From DASZHA01 sp035938265 (GTDB lineage Bacteria; Chloroflexota; Dormibacteria; DASZGP01), in NCBI GenBank assembly GCA_035938265.1, contig DASZHA010000094.1:1-31008 (forward strand): a stretch of 31,008 bases of DNA, given 5' to 3'. A model generated the notes under the pieces. It ran no database searches. It was not told where the DNA came from and saw only the letters and a list, made by a program, of their open reading frames with translations. The stretch's first letter is position 1, and every line of letters begins with the position of its first letter. Positions 1 to 7,378 of the stretch are shown here, one piece after another. A program made the translations under genes and the position numbers.

Positions 1-800
1 CGGGTCGACCGCAGCCGGGCGGTGTCGGTTTTGAAGTCGCGCACCGCGACCTCCACCGCCTTGGCCAGGCCGACGATGCCGGCGACGTTCTCGGTGCCGG
101 CGCGGCGGTTGCGCTCGTGGCCGCCACCAGTGATCAGCGGCTGGATCCGGGTGCCCATCCGCACGTAGAGACAGCCCACGCCCTTGGGCCCGTGGATCTT
201 GTGGGCCGAGATGCTGAGCATGTCGACGCCCAGGTCGTCGACGCGCACCGGCACCTTGCCGAACGCCTGCACCGCGTCCGTGTGGAAATAGGCGTCGCTG
301 TTGGCGTGGGTGATGTCGGCCAGCTCACGCACCGGCTCCATGGTGCCGACCTCGTTGTTGCCCAGCATCACTGACACCAGCACCGTGTCGGGGCGCAGCG
401 CCGCGCGCAAATCGTCGGGCTTGACGAGGGCCTCAGCGTCGACGGGGAGGTACGTCACCTCGAAGCCCTGACGCTCCAGGTCCTGCATGGTGGTGAGCAC
501 GGCGTGGTGCTCGACCTGGCTGCACACCAGGTGCCGCCCGCGGTCGGCGTTGCGCATCGCCACGCCGCGCAGGGCCAGGTTGTCGGACTCGGAGCCGCCC
601 GATGTGAAGATCAGCTCGCGCGACTGGCAGCCGAGCGCGTCCGCCACCAGGTCACGGGCGGCGTCGATGGCGGCTCGCGCCTGGCGTCCGGCGCCGTACA
701 CCGAGCTGGGGTTGCCGTAGACGTCGCCGAAGTACGGCATCATCTCGTCCAGGACCTCGGGGTCGACGGCGGTGGTGGCAGCGTGGTCGAGGTAGATCAT
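1..800 (-). CDS. Cysteine desulfurase (NifS/IscS family), partial
   Basis: Class V PLP-dependent aminotransferase that takes sulfur from cysteine for Fe-S clusters or thio-modified tRNA. Translation from the ATG at 800 begins MIYLDHAATTAVDPEV, the standard N-terminus of this family. Further in are TSGGSESDNLAL, CSQVEHHAVL, and the PLP-lysine motif SAHKIHGPKGVG, then GGGHERNRRAGTENV. About 266 codons are visible; the family is usually 380-400, so the C-terminal third with the catalytic cysteine loop lies off the left edge. The gene starts 27 bp after the stop of the zinc-ribbon gene upstream and is probably co-transcribed with it. Family assignment is secure. IscS, NifS and SufS-like roles cannot be separated without the missing end. 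Confidence 0.95.
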   Translation of the reverse strand, partial: MIYLDHAATTAVDPEVLDEMMPYFGDVYGNPSSVYGAGRQARAAIDAARDLVADALGCQSRELIFTSGGSESDNLALRGVAMRNADRGRHLVCSQVEHHAVLTTMQDLERQGFEVTYLPVDAEALVKPDDLRAALRPDTVLVSVMLGNNEVGTMEPVRELADITHANSDAYFHTDAVQAFGKVPVRVDDLGVDMLSISAHKIHGPKGVGCLYVRMGTRIQPLITGGGHERNRRAGTENVAGIVGLAKAVEVAVRDFKTDTARLRST

Positions 801-827
801 CGGCGCCACCGGAGCGCCCGGCTCACG

Positions 828-1175
828 TTAGTTCGCGCCGGGATCTTTGGAGCGCAGTAAGTCCTTGAGGTTGCCCTTGAAATCCCGTAGCAGGTCGTGA
901 ACATCAAGCACCTCGTCCGGCGTGATGGGGCTGCCCCCCTCGCCAGACGAAACCGGCACCGGCTCGTCGGCGGTTATCTCCTCGAAGTCCTCGGGGCTGT
1001 ACTGCACCGCAAGGACGACGATGAACTGGACGTGGCAACGCGCGCAGGTGACCTCGACCGTCAGGTGCGACTCGGCCTGCTTCAGCATCCGAACCTCGCA
1101 ACCCTCGAGGTTGCGCGCGCAGGCCGGGCAGTTGTAATAGCGAGCCCGCTCTTTGATAAAGGCGATGATGTTCAT
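828..1175 (-). CDS. Small zinc-ribbon protein of unknown function
   Basis: 115-aa protein with two cysteine pairs, CPAC (C16, C19) and CARC (C44, C47), spaced as in a zinc ribbon, with hydrophobic beta-strand residues (VQFIVVLAV) after the second pair. The C-terminal half is acidic and probably disordered, ending in a short amphipathic helix (VHDLLRDFKGNLKDLL). I do not recognise a named family. It is the first gene of a unit leading into the cysteine desulfurase, which suggests, by context only, a role near sulfur or metal-cluster chemistry. The ATG at 1175 lies 13 nt after a perfect TATAAT on the minus strand (1194-1189). Confidence 0.8.
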   Translation of the reverse strand: MNIIAFIKERARYYNCPACARNLEGCEVRMLKQAESHLTVEVTCARCHVQFIVVLAVQYSPEDFEEITADEPVPVSSGEGGSPITPDEVLDVHDLLRDFKGNLKDLLRSKDPGAN

Positions 1176-1187
1176 GGCGCTTGGGCC

Positions 1188-1194
1188 GATTATA
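1188..1194. promoter_or_regulatory. Shared -10 element of a divergent promoter pair
   Basis: Only 24 bp separate two divergent start codons (1175 minus, 1200 plus). The minus strand reads TATAAT at 1194-1189. The plus strand reads GATTAT at 1188-1193, exactly 6 nt before the lipoprotein ATG. One AT-rich symmetric element could therefore serve both directions, giving a nearly leaderless lipoprotein mRNA and a short leader for the zinc-ribbon gene. No clear -35 was found on either side. Confidence 0.5.
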
Positions 1195-1199
1195 GGGCG

Positions 1200-1547
1200 A
1201 TGACACGATCGGCCCTTGCGGCTGTGATGGCGTTGGCGCTGACCGCCTGCGGTGGCAGTCCAAACGGTGAAGCGCGGAGCGGCTCAGCCCACCTCGTGAT
1301 CGACAGCCCCAAGGCCGGACAGGTCCTCAGCGTGCGCTCGGTGGGAGTGTCGGTGCACGTCGAGGGCGCCGACCAGTACCGCCTGCACTACTACGTCGAC
1401 GGCAACGACCGCGGCGAAAGCGACACCTCAATCACGGTGACCAACATGTCGCCCGGCAACCACCACGTTGAGGTCGAGGGCCTGCACGCTGACGGCAGCG
1501 CCTACAGCCCGCCGCTCCGGGCCGCGGCGGACTTCATCATCCAGTAG
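1200..1547 (+). CDS. Small secreted lipoprotein with Ig-like fold
   Basis: 115-aa protein beginning MTRSALAAVMALALTACGG: one arginine, a hydrophobic stretch and the lipobox LTAC, so it is expected to be lipidated at C17 and anchored outside the membrane. The mature part looks like one beta-sandwich domain, with alternating strands and the typical ending SPGNHHVEVEGLHADGS. Start chosen at ATG 1200 because it gives a clean signal peptide; the longer upstream reading would destroy it. The stop lies inside the 3' end of the convergent alkyltransferase gene (11-bp overlap). Function unknown. Confidence 0.8.
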   Translation: MTRSALAAVMALALTACGGSPNGEARSGSAHLVIDSPKAGQVLSVRSVGVSVHVEGADQYRLHYYVDGNDRGESDTSITVTNMSPGNHHVEVEGLHADGSAYSPPLRAAADFIIQ

Positions 1548-2193
1548 CGGCTCCCCGCGGAGGCAGCGAGGCGCCCTCCAATGCCAGCAACTTGGCCTTC
1601 ATGTCGAGACCTCCGCCGTAGCCTCCCAGGCCCCCGCCGGTGCGCAGCACCCGGTGGCAGGGGATGACGATGGGGATCGGGTTGGTGGCCAGGGCGTTGC
1701 CAGCGGCGCGCACCGCCAGCGGGCTGCCGGCGCGAATCGCCATCTCGCGGTACGTCGAAACGCTGCCGTAAGGGATGCGCGCGGTCTGTTGCAGGACGGC
1801 GGTGTGGAAGCCGCGAATCAGCTGCCAGTCGAGGTCCAGCTCGAACCGGTGACGCGAGCCTTCGAAGTACTCGTCCAGCTGCCGCCGCACGACGTCAAGA
1901 CGGCCGGGCGCCTCAAGAATGCGCGGCGACACCCGCGCCGCCAGCTCCGCCAGGGTGAGGTCGGGATCGTGGTTGGGAAGGCTCAGGCTGACCAGCCCCT
2001 TGATGGTGGCCGCCACCAGCATGGTGCCCATTGGTGAGTCGATGGTGGCGTAGGCGATGTCGACCAGGCGGTCGGTCTCGGCCTGCTGGCGCAGACGCTC
2101 GACGGCGCGCCGGCGCGGGTCTTCCACGTCGGCTCGTCCGCTGCGACGCAGCCGGTCTTCGATGTCACGGTTGGGGTCGGTCTTCTGGGTCAT
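1537..2193 (-). CDS. ogt: Methylated-DNA--protein-cysteine methyltransferase
   Basis: Suicide repair protein that transfers the alkyl group from O6-alkylguanine or O4-alkylthymine to its own cysteine. 218 aa. The active-site motif IPCHRV places the acceptor cysteine at about residue 179. Around it are the helix-turn-helix-like segment IPYGSVSTYREMA, the RAAGNALATNPIPIVIP stretch with the conserved Asn, and GGLGGYGGG. Residues 1-45 are a charged extension not typical of the family. The start is ATG 2193, which overlaps the TGA of the sigma-factor gene (ATGA), so the two are probably translationally coupled. The first 45 residues are charged (QKTDPNRDIEDRLRRSGR) and might be a contact surface. 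Family call is secure. Confidence 0.93.
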   Translation of the reverse strand: MTQKTDPNRDIEDRLRRSGRADVEDPRRRAVERLRQQAETDRLVDIAYATIDSPMGTMLVAATIKGLVSLSLPNHDPDLTLAELAARVSPRILEAPGRLDVVRRQLDEYFEGSRHRFELDLDWQLIRGFHTAVLQQTARIPYGSVSTYREMAIRAGSPLAVRAAGNALATNPIPIVIPCHRVLRTGGGLGGYGGGLDMKAKLLALEGASLPPRGAATG

Positions 2194-2738
2194 GTTTTGT
2201 GCACCTCTCGTAGACGGACCAGGGCCTCGTGGACGTTGCGGCGAGCCGCCTCCTCGCTGGTGTTCATCAGACGCCCGATCTCCCGATAGGCGAGGTCGTT
2301 GATAAAGCGATGGGCCACCGCGATTCGCTGCTTGGGTGGCAGCTCGCGGACAGACTCCCAGAGGTCGCACAACGCGCTCTCGCCTGTGGTTGGCGCGAGG
2401 GCCGCGTCGGCGGTGGCAACCGGTGCGCCGGTGGGACCCGCGGCCAGCGGACCCCTGGGTCCGACTACCGCCACCTCCACCGGGCTGCCGGCGGGCACCG
2501 GCCGCCGGCTGCGGGCGCGGTGGGAGTCGATCACCTTCCGATGGGCGATGGTGAAGACCCAGGCCCGCAGGTTGCTGTCGTCTTTGACCTGTGGGTAGGC
2601 GCGCAGCGCGGCGAGGAAGGTCTCCTGGAAGCAGTCCTCCGCCTCGGGCATCCCCACGGTGCCCACCAGGAAGCGGAAGACGTCGTCGCCGGCGTCGTCG
2701 AGCAGCGCCTGGAAGGGTGGGAGGTTGACCCTGGTCAC
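2190..2738 (-). CDS. ECF-type RNA polymerase sigma factor
   Basis: 182-aa sigma-70 family protein with only regions 2 and 4. Region 2 spans about residues 15-75 (DVFRFLVGTVGMPEAEDCFQ, then NLRAWVFTIAHRKVIDSHR), the usual core-binding and -10 recognition helices. Region 4 spans about 128-180 (ELPPKQRIAVAHRFINDL, YREIGRLMNTSEEAARRNV), binding the -35. A 45-residue Pro/Gly/Ala-rich linker separates them. The start is GTG at 2738, because a TAA lies three codons upstream in frame. No anti-sigma factor is adjacent; the partner gene is the alkyltransferase, overlapping by ATGA. A GTTAAT element lies 5 nt before the GTG. Confidence 0.92.
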   Translation of the reverse strand: MTRVNLPPFQALLDDAGDDVFRFLVGTVGMPEAEDCFQETFLAALRAYPQVKDDSNLRAWVFTIAHRKVIDSHRARSRRPVPAGSPVEVAVVGPRGPLAAGPTGAPVATADAALAPTTGESALCDLWESVRELPPKQRIAVAHRFINDLAYREIGRLMNTSEEAARRNVHEALVRLREVHKT

Positions 2739-2799
2739 GCGTAATTAACGGGCCTGGCGCCGCAAACGTGAGGTTTGCCGAGCCGTCTGATCGCGCTAC

Positions 2800-2805
2800 T
2801 AAGAT
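2800..2805 (+). promoter_or_regulatory. Putative -10 of the larB operon
   Basis: TAAGAT lies 8 nt before the larB ATG (2814), predicting a transcript with almost no 5' leader. No convincing -35 is visible. Confidence 0.4.
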
Positions 2806-2813
2806 CACAGGAC

Positions 2814-3608
2814 ATGAAAGAGATCCTGGAGCGCCTGCTGGCGGGCGAGTTCACCGTCGAGGAGGCGCTGCGCGCGATCTCCGCCGACCGGGTGGTCGAG
2901 GTCGGCGACGTCGCCCGTCTCGACCCCGACCGGCTCCGGCGCAAGGGTGTACCCGAGGTCATCTACGCGGCCGGCAAGGACCCCCAGACGACGGCCGACC
3001 TCGCCCTCAGCATGCTGGAGGCCAGTGGGGTGGCGCTGGTGTCACGCGTCACCGACGAGCACGACTCGGCGCTGGCCGCGGCCGCCGACAGCGTCGGCGC
3101 CACCATCGAGGAGTTCGGCAGCGGCCGGCGCCTGCGCACGGCAGCGCCGGTGCAGCTGGGACCCCGGCCGGCGATTGGACTGCTGGCCGCGGGCACGTCT
3201 GACGTCCCTGTCGCCGAGGAGGCACGGATGATCGCCGAGACCATGGGGGTCCGCGTCTACCACGCCTACGACGTCGGCGTCGCCGCCATGCATCGCCTGT
3301 CAGAGCCGATCGCGATGATGACCGCCGACGAGGTCGACGCGGTCATCGTGGTCGCCGGCATGGAGGGCGCCCTGCCCACCGTGGTCGGGGGACTGGTGGC
3401 GGTGCCCGTGGTCGCGGTGCCGACGTCGACCGGCTACGGCGCCGGGGGCAATGGCCTGGCGGCGCTGCTGGGAATGCTGCAGACGTGCTCGCCGGGCGTC
3501 ACCGTGGTCAACATCGACAACGGCATCGGCGCCGGCGCCGCCGCCGCGCTGGTGGCGCTGCGGGCCGCAAGGAGCGGCGTCGCGACCCCCAGCCACCGAG
3601 CTGTTTGA
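2814..3608 (+). CDS. larB: Nickel-pincer cofactor synthesis protein LarB
   Basis: 264-aa member of the LarB family, the enzyme that carboxylates and hydrolyses nicotinic acid adenine dinucleotide in the first step to the nickel-pincer nucleotide of lactate racemase-type enzymes. The N-terminal part (MKEILERLLAGEFTVEEAL) and the PurE-like C-terminal domain are typical: GLLAAGTSDVPVAEEARMIA, YDVGVAAMHRL, VVAGMEGALPTVVGGL, VPTSTGYGAGGNG. The internal ATG at 2814 is chosen over the longer reading because it matches the family start and follows a -10-like TAAGAT by 8 nt. The stop overlaps the next gene's start (TTGA). larC is about 25 kb away at 28189; larE is not in the window. Confidence 0.93.
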   Translation: MKEILERLLAGEFTVEEALRAISADRVVEVGDVARLDPDRLRRKGVPEVIYAAGKDPQTTADLALSMLEASGVALVSRVTDEHDSALAAAADSVGATIEEFGSGRRLRTAAPVQLGPRPAIGLLAAGTSDVPVAEEARMIAETMGVRVYHAYDVGVAAMHRLSEPIAMMTADEVDAVIVVAGMEGALPTVVGGLVAVPVVAVPTSTGYGAGGNGLAALLGMLQTCSPGVTVVNIDNGIGAGAAAALVALRAARSGVATPSHRAV

Positions 3609-4465
3609 CGGCGGCCGTCGGCCTCCACATCGGCACCGAGCGCGGCTTCCCCGCCGCGGTTGAATCGGCCCAGGAGCTGGGCGCCGAGGCCGTCCAGATC
3701 TTCACCAGCGACCCCGCCGCGTGGCGCTCCAAGATGGTTGACGGTCGCGCCGCCCATGCCTTCACCGACGCGCTCCGCGAGGTCGGCGCTCGCACCGTGG
3801 TCAGCCACGCCAACTACCTGATCAACATGGCGGGCTCGGAGGAGCCGATCTACTCCAAGTCCTGCGCGGCGTTGGCCGACGAGCTGCAGCGCGGCGCCGC
3901 GTACGGGCTCGACCACGTCATCGTCCACGTCGGCAGCCACAAGGGCAGCGGCCTGGATGCAGCCTACGAGCACATCGTCAACGCCGTCGAGGGGGCACTG
4001 GCGGCGGTCCCCGCCGAGGGCTCGCCGCGTCTGCTGCTGGAGAACTCGGCCGGTACCGGGGACAACGTCGGCGGCCACTTCGAGGAGCTGGCCGAGCTGC
4101 TGCGACGGCTGGAGCCGCACCGCGGCCGGGTGGGGGTCTGCTTCGACACCGCCCATGCCCACTCCGCCGGCTACGAGATGACCGGGGCGGAGATGGCGGG
4201 CGATGCCATCGCCCAGCTCGACGACGTCCTGGGCTTGGAGAACGTGTTCGTCATCCATGCCAACGACACCCAAGTCCCCGCCGGGGGCAAGGCCGACCGC
4301 CATTGGCACATCGGCGAGGGCATGCTCGGCGAGGACACCTTCGCGCTGCTGCTGCACCACCCGATCGTCGGCGAGCTGCCTTTCATCCTGGAGACGCCCG
4401 GGGACGAGCACACCGAGGGTCGGCGCAACCTCGAGGTGCTGAAGTCGTTGCGGCGGTCATCCTGA
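3605..4465 (+). CDS. nfo: Endonuclease IV (AP endonuclease)
   Basis: Metal-dependent TIM-barrel endonuclease that cuts 5' of abasic sites in base excision repair. 286 aa, the normal size. Family signatures are all present: VHVGSHKG, LLLENSAGTGDNVGG, VCFDTAHAHSAGYE, HANDTQVPAGGKADRHWHIG and FILETPGD, which together supply the three-zinc site. The start is the TTG at 3605, overlapping larB's TGA; it gives TAAVGLHIGTERGF, which matches the usual N-terminal barrel strand, and no ATG is nearby. The stop overlaps the HAD gene start (TGATG). The three genes look like one operon, although no known pathway links them. Confidence 0.95.
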   Translation: MTAAVGLHIGTERGFPAAVESAQELGAEAVQIFTSDPAAWRSKMVDGRAAHAFTDALREVGARTVVSHANYLINMAGSEEPIYSKSCAALADELQRGAAYGLDHVIVHVGSHKGSGLDAAYEHIVNAVEGALAAVPAEGSPRLLLENSAGTGDNVGGHFEELAELLRRLEPHRGRVGVCFDTAHAHSAGYEMTGAEMAGDAIAQLDDVLGLENVFVIHANDTQVPAGGKADRHWHIGEGMLGEDTFALLLHHPIVGELPFILETPGDEHTEGRRNLEVLKSLRRSS

Positions 4466-5196
4466 TGGCGACCAAGCGCGCAGTGCTGCTCGACTACGGT
4501 CACACCCTGGTCAACCTGGTGCGCCCGGAGACGCACATCCTCGACGCCTACCGCGCCATCAACCAGCGCCTCGAGCAGGAGCTGGAGCGCGAGGTGCCAG
4601 AAGCCGCGGAGCTGATCAAGCGCGTGTCGATCGCGGTCGACGATGCCATCGGCGACAGCTACCGGACCGGGGCCGAGCAGGAGGTCGACATCGTCGAGCT
4701 CTACCGCAACGCCCTCGCCAGCCTGGACATCGAGATTCACCCCGAGACCTTGCAGTGGGTCATCGACCAGGAGCAGACGGCGTGGTTCAACGGCATCGTC
4801 CCCAGCCGGCACGCCGCCGGCGTGCTCGCCACCCTCAGGGAACGCGGCCTCAAGCTCTGCATCGTCTCCAACGCCGCCTTCCCACCCAAGTCGATGCGGG
4901 ACCAGCTGCGCCACATCGGGCTCTGGGAGTACTTCGACGCTACCGTCTACTCCTCGGAGCTGGGCGTGCGCAAGCCCAACCGCGCGATCTACGAGGAGGC
5001 CCTTCGGCTGCTGGGGGCGCAGCCCGAGGAAGCCGTCTTCGTCGGCGACCGCCTCCGCGAGGACGTGCGCGGCCCGCGCAATGTCGGCATCCAAGCGCTG
5101 CTGACGCACGAGTTCCGCCGCGAGGAGCCGACCTGGTGGGGTATCGACGTGGAGGTGCTCACGTCGCTGGCGGACCTACCGAAGGCGATCGACTAG
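4465..5196 (+). CDS. HAD-superfamily hydrolase with altered motif I
   Basis: 243-aa HAD protein with a helical cap. Motif I reads LLDYGHTL: the nucleophile is Asp10, but the usual second aspartate (DxD) is Gly12. Motif II is IVSNAA, motif III GVRKPN, and motif IV FVGDRLREDVRGPRNVG, so the rest of the site is intact. The cap is around residues 20-105. Most phosphatases need the second Asp as general acid/base; haloacid dehalogenases and phosphonatases lack it, so the reaction may not be plain phosphate-ester hydrolysis. Last gene of the larB-nfo unit; its ATG overlaps the nfo stop by one base. Substrate unknown. Confidence 0.88.
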   Translation: MATKRAVLLDYGHTLVNLVRPETHILDAYRAINQRLEQELEREVPEAAELIKRVSIAVDDAIGDSYRTGAEQEVDIVELYRNALASLDIEIHPETLQWVIDQEQTAWFNGIVPSRHAAGVLATLRERGLKLCIVSNAAFPPKSMRDQLRHIGLWEYFDATVYSSELGVRKPNRAIYEEALRLLGAQPEEAVFVGDRLREDVRGPRNVGIQALLTHEFRREEPTWWGIDVEVLTSLADLPKAID

Positions 5197-5226
5197 GCCA
5201 CTCAGACGGAGCTGGCCCGGCTGGAT

Positions 5227-6867
5227 CTAGCGCTTGTCGATTGAGGCGATCTTGTCGGAGTGGCCGTCGTCGACCTCATCCCCATGCTCCACGTCGTGGA
5301 CGGTGGCAACCCGGTTCCGTCCGTGCTGCTTGGCCCAGTACAGCGCCTTGTCGGCTTTGAGGATGACCTGCTCGCCGGTCTGGCCGTCCACCGGGAAGGC
5401 GGCGACGCCGGCGCTGATGCTGACCTTGAGCGTGATCCCCGGGCGCGAGGTCGACTCCATGATCGTGTCGCCGATGGTCTTGCGCAACTTGTCGGCGACG
5501 GTGGCGGCGTCGGTGGAACGGGTCTCCGGCTGGAGGATCACGAACTCCTCGCCGCCGTAGCGGATGACGAAGTCGGTGGCGCGGACGGACGAGAGCATGA
5601 TGCCCGCGATCTGCTCCAGCACCTCGTCGCCGACGTTGTGGCCGTAGGTGTCGTTGACGCCCTTGAAATGGTCGATGTCGGCGATGATCAGGGACACCGG
5701 CTGGTTGCTGCGCTGGGCCCGCCGCAGCTCACGGAGCATGATCTCCTGCAGGAAACGCCGGTTGGCCAGCCCGGTGAGCGGGTCCGACAGCGACTCGCGC
5801 TCGGTGGATTCGAACAGGCGCCCCGCGAAGATCACCAGGCCGCCGATGATCAGCGCCAGGAAGGCGGCGTTGAAGAACTGGGTCCGGGAGAGGTCGCTAA
5901 CCTCGGCGGTGAAGACGCCCTGGTCCTCACTGACCATGACCGTCCACCGCTGCTCGGGCACCGGCGCCCAGCCGATCACGTCGGTCTGCTTGTCGTTGAC
6001 CAGGTGGGCCTGGGTGAAGCCGGAGTCGGTTGCCCCAGCGATCTTGTCGGCCAGGTTGTCCTGGCCCATCGAGGTCACGTTGTCGATGCCGTACTGCTGC
6101 TTCACCTGGGCCAGCTGGATGGGGTCGAGGTGGCCCAGCGTCCGGTAGTTGTAGTCGGAGTTTGCGCTGTTGGCGATGACCACGCCCTGGCGGCTTATGA
6201 GGTAGCCGTCGCGGTGCTGGGCAGACAGGTCTTTGCTCTTCAACGGCGCCGCCACGTGGTCAGGCGCGAGGCGGACGGCGGCCACCCCCAGCACCTTGCC
6301 GACGGCGTCGCGGATGGGCAGGGCGACGTACAGGATCTGGGAGCGCTTGTCCTCGGCGAGGGTGATGTCGGAGATGTAAGGGTCGGCGGCGGGTGCCGCC
6401 AGGCCCTTGGTGAAGAACTCCTTCTGGGCGTAGTCCTGTCCCTGGACGCCGACCTCGTTGGAGATAATGACCTTGCCATTGGGGTCGAGGATCAGCAGCA
6501 GCCGGTAGTCGGGGTCGGCGGTCAGCGCCGGGGCCAGCCGGCGCAGCAGCGCGGGCCCGTTCTGCGACTGCGTCGACGGGCTGCTCATGTAGTTGATGAC
6601 CTCGGGGTCGGTGGCCACCTGGACGGCGTCGCGCCGGTACTGCAGCACCTGGCTCTCGACCTGGATCGCAACCGAGCTGGCCAGGCTGGTGAGGAGCTTG
6701 CTCTGGGCGTTGGTCAGGGTCTCGGTGGCGCGGGCCTCACTCTGGCGCGAGAAGAAGAAGATCGCGCCCATGGCCACGGCCATGAAGATGATCATGATCT
6801 TGGTCGAGAGCCGCCACTCGTTGGCGTGGCGAACCTCGTTGATGACGCGACGGATCGCGTCGCCCAC
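5227..6867 (-). CDS. Membrane diguanylate cyclase with extracellular sensor
   Basis: 546 aa. Makes c-di-GMP from two GTP. Order: TM helix about 22-40, a large extracytoplasmic region 41-330 resembling a double Cache sensor (YRLLLILDPNGKVIISNEVG and RDGYLISRQGVVIANS are typical strands), TM helix about 331-352, then a GGDEF domain 358-520. The active-site loop is GGEEF at 438-442, a catalytically competent variant. RATD at 429-432, five residues before it, is a complete inhibitory I-site, so product feedback is expected. The start is GTG 6867, 5 bp after the stop of the small membrane protein gene; it is the last gene of the solenoid operon. No EAL or HD-GYP partner is in the window. Confidence 0.93.
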   Translation of the reverse strand: MGDAIRRVINEVRHANEWRLSTKIMIIFMAVAMGAIFFFSRQSEARATETLTNAQSKLLTSLASSVAIQVESQVLQYRRDAVQVATDPEVINYMSSPSTQSQNGPALLRRLAPALTADPDYRLLLILDPNGKVIISNEVGVQGQDYAQKEFFTKGLAAPAADPYISDITLAEDKRSQILYVALPIRDAVGKVLGVAAVRLAPDHVAAPLKSKDLSAQHRDGYLISRQGVVIANSANSDYNYRTLGHLDPIQLAQVKQQYGIDNVTSMGQDNLADKIAGATDSGFTQAHLVNDKQTDVIGWAPVPEQRWTVMVSEDQGVFTAEVSDLSRTQFFNAAFLALIIGGLVIFAGRLFESTERESLSDPLTGLANRRFLQEIMLRELRRAQRSNQPVSLIIADIDHFKGVNDTYGHNVGDEVLEQIAGIMLSSVRATDFVIRYGGEEFVILQPETRSTDAATVADKLRKTIGDTIMESTSRPGITLKVSISAGVAAFPVDGQTGEQVILKADKALYWAKQHGRNRVATVHDVEHGDEVDDGHSDKIASIDKR

Positions 6868-6872
6868 GGCGA

Positions 6873-7373
6873 CTACCCGCCAGGCGCTGGGCTAGGGTTT
6901 TTCTCGAACACGACGATGGCCTTGACCACGTCGGAATCGTCACGCAGTTCGGTGTAGTAGCGCACGTTCTGACGATTGATCTGGATCACATCCTTGGGTC
7001 CGTAGACTTCCTGGCCAAGCTTCTTGATAAAGGGCTTGAACTGGTCGGCGGTGGGGTTGGCGATCGGCTTTCCGCTCGCGTCCCGGGCTTCCAGCGTCAG
7101 GTAATAGATGCCCCTCATCGTGATGTTCTGCGTATCCGCCTTGGTGATATGTCCGACGAAGGCCTCGTTGTTGTTGATGAAGACTCCGTACCAGGACTTG
7201 TCGTTGAACGTCTCAGCGGTGGTGGCGCTGGGTGTGGCGCCTCGGCCAAGCAGCAGGACCCCAAGCAGGGCCAGGTTGGCCGCGATCGAGACCGCCAAGA
7301 CGATTGCCAGGATCGGCAGGCTGCGACCTTCGGAGGTCGCCGACGTGCGCGCGGAAACAGCAGAATCGGCCAT
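6873..7373 (-). CDS. Small single-pass membrane protein, conserved family of unknown function
   Basis: 166 aa. A polar N-terminus is followed by one TM helix at about residues 21-45 (LPILAIVLAVSIAANLALL), then an outward-facing domain. Diagnostic stretches are WYGVFINNNEAFVGHI, MRGIYYLTLEA, and LGQEVYGPKDVIQINRQNV ending in LRDDSDVVKAIV. From memory this resembles a family in Patescibacteria and Chloroflexota-like genomes with the pattern LGxExxGPxDxxxINR; no function is known to me. It sits between the giant repeat protein (5-bp gap) and the diguanylate cyclase (5-bp gap), which suggests a dedicated membrane partner of one or both. Start ATG 7373 gives the expected TM topology. Confidence 0.82.
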   Translation of the reverse strand: MADSAVSARTSATSEGRSLPILAIVLAVSIAANLALLGVLLLGRGATPSATTAETFNDKSWYGVFINNNEAFVGHITKADTQNITMRGIYYLTLEARDASGKPIANPTADQFKPFIKKLGQEVYGPKDVIQINRQNVRYYTELRDDSDVVKAIVVFEKNPSPAPGG

Positions 7374-7378
7374 GGCGC

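Noticed and set aside
5260..6957. 565-codon plus-strand open frame opposite the diguanylate cyclase
   Set aside because: The sense strand encodes complete recognisable domains; the antisense product is compositionally biased and has no motif.
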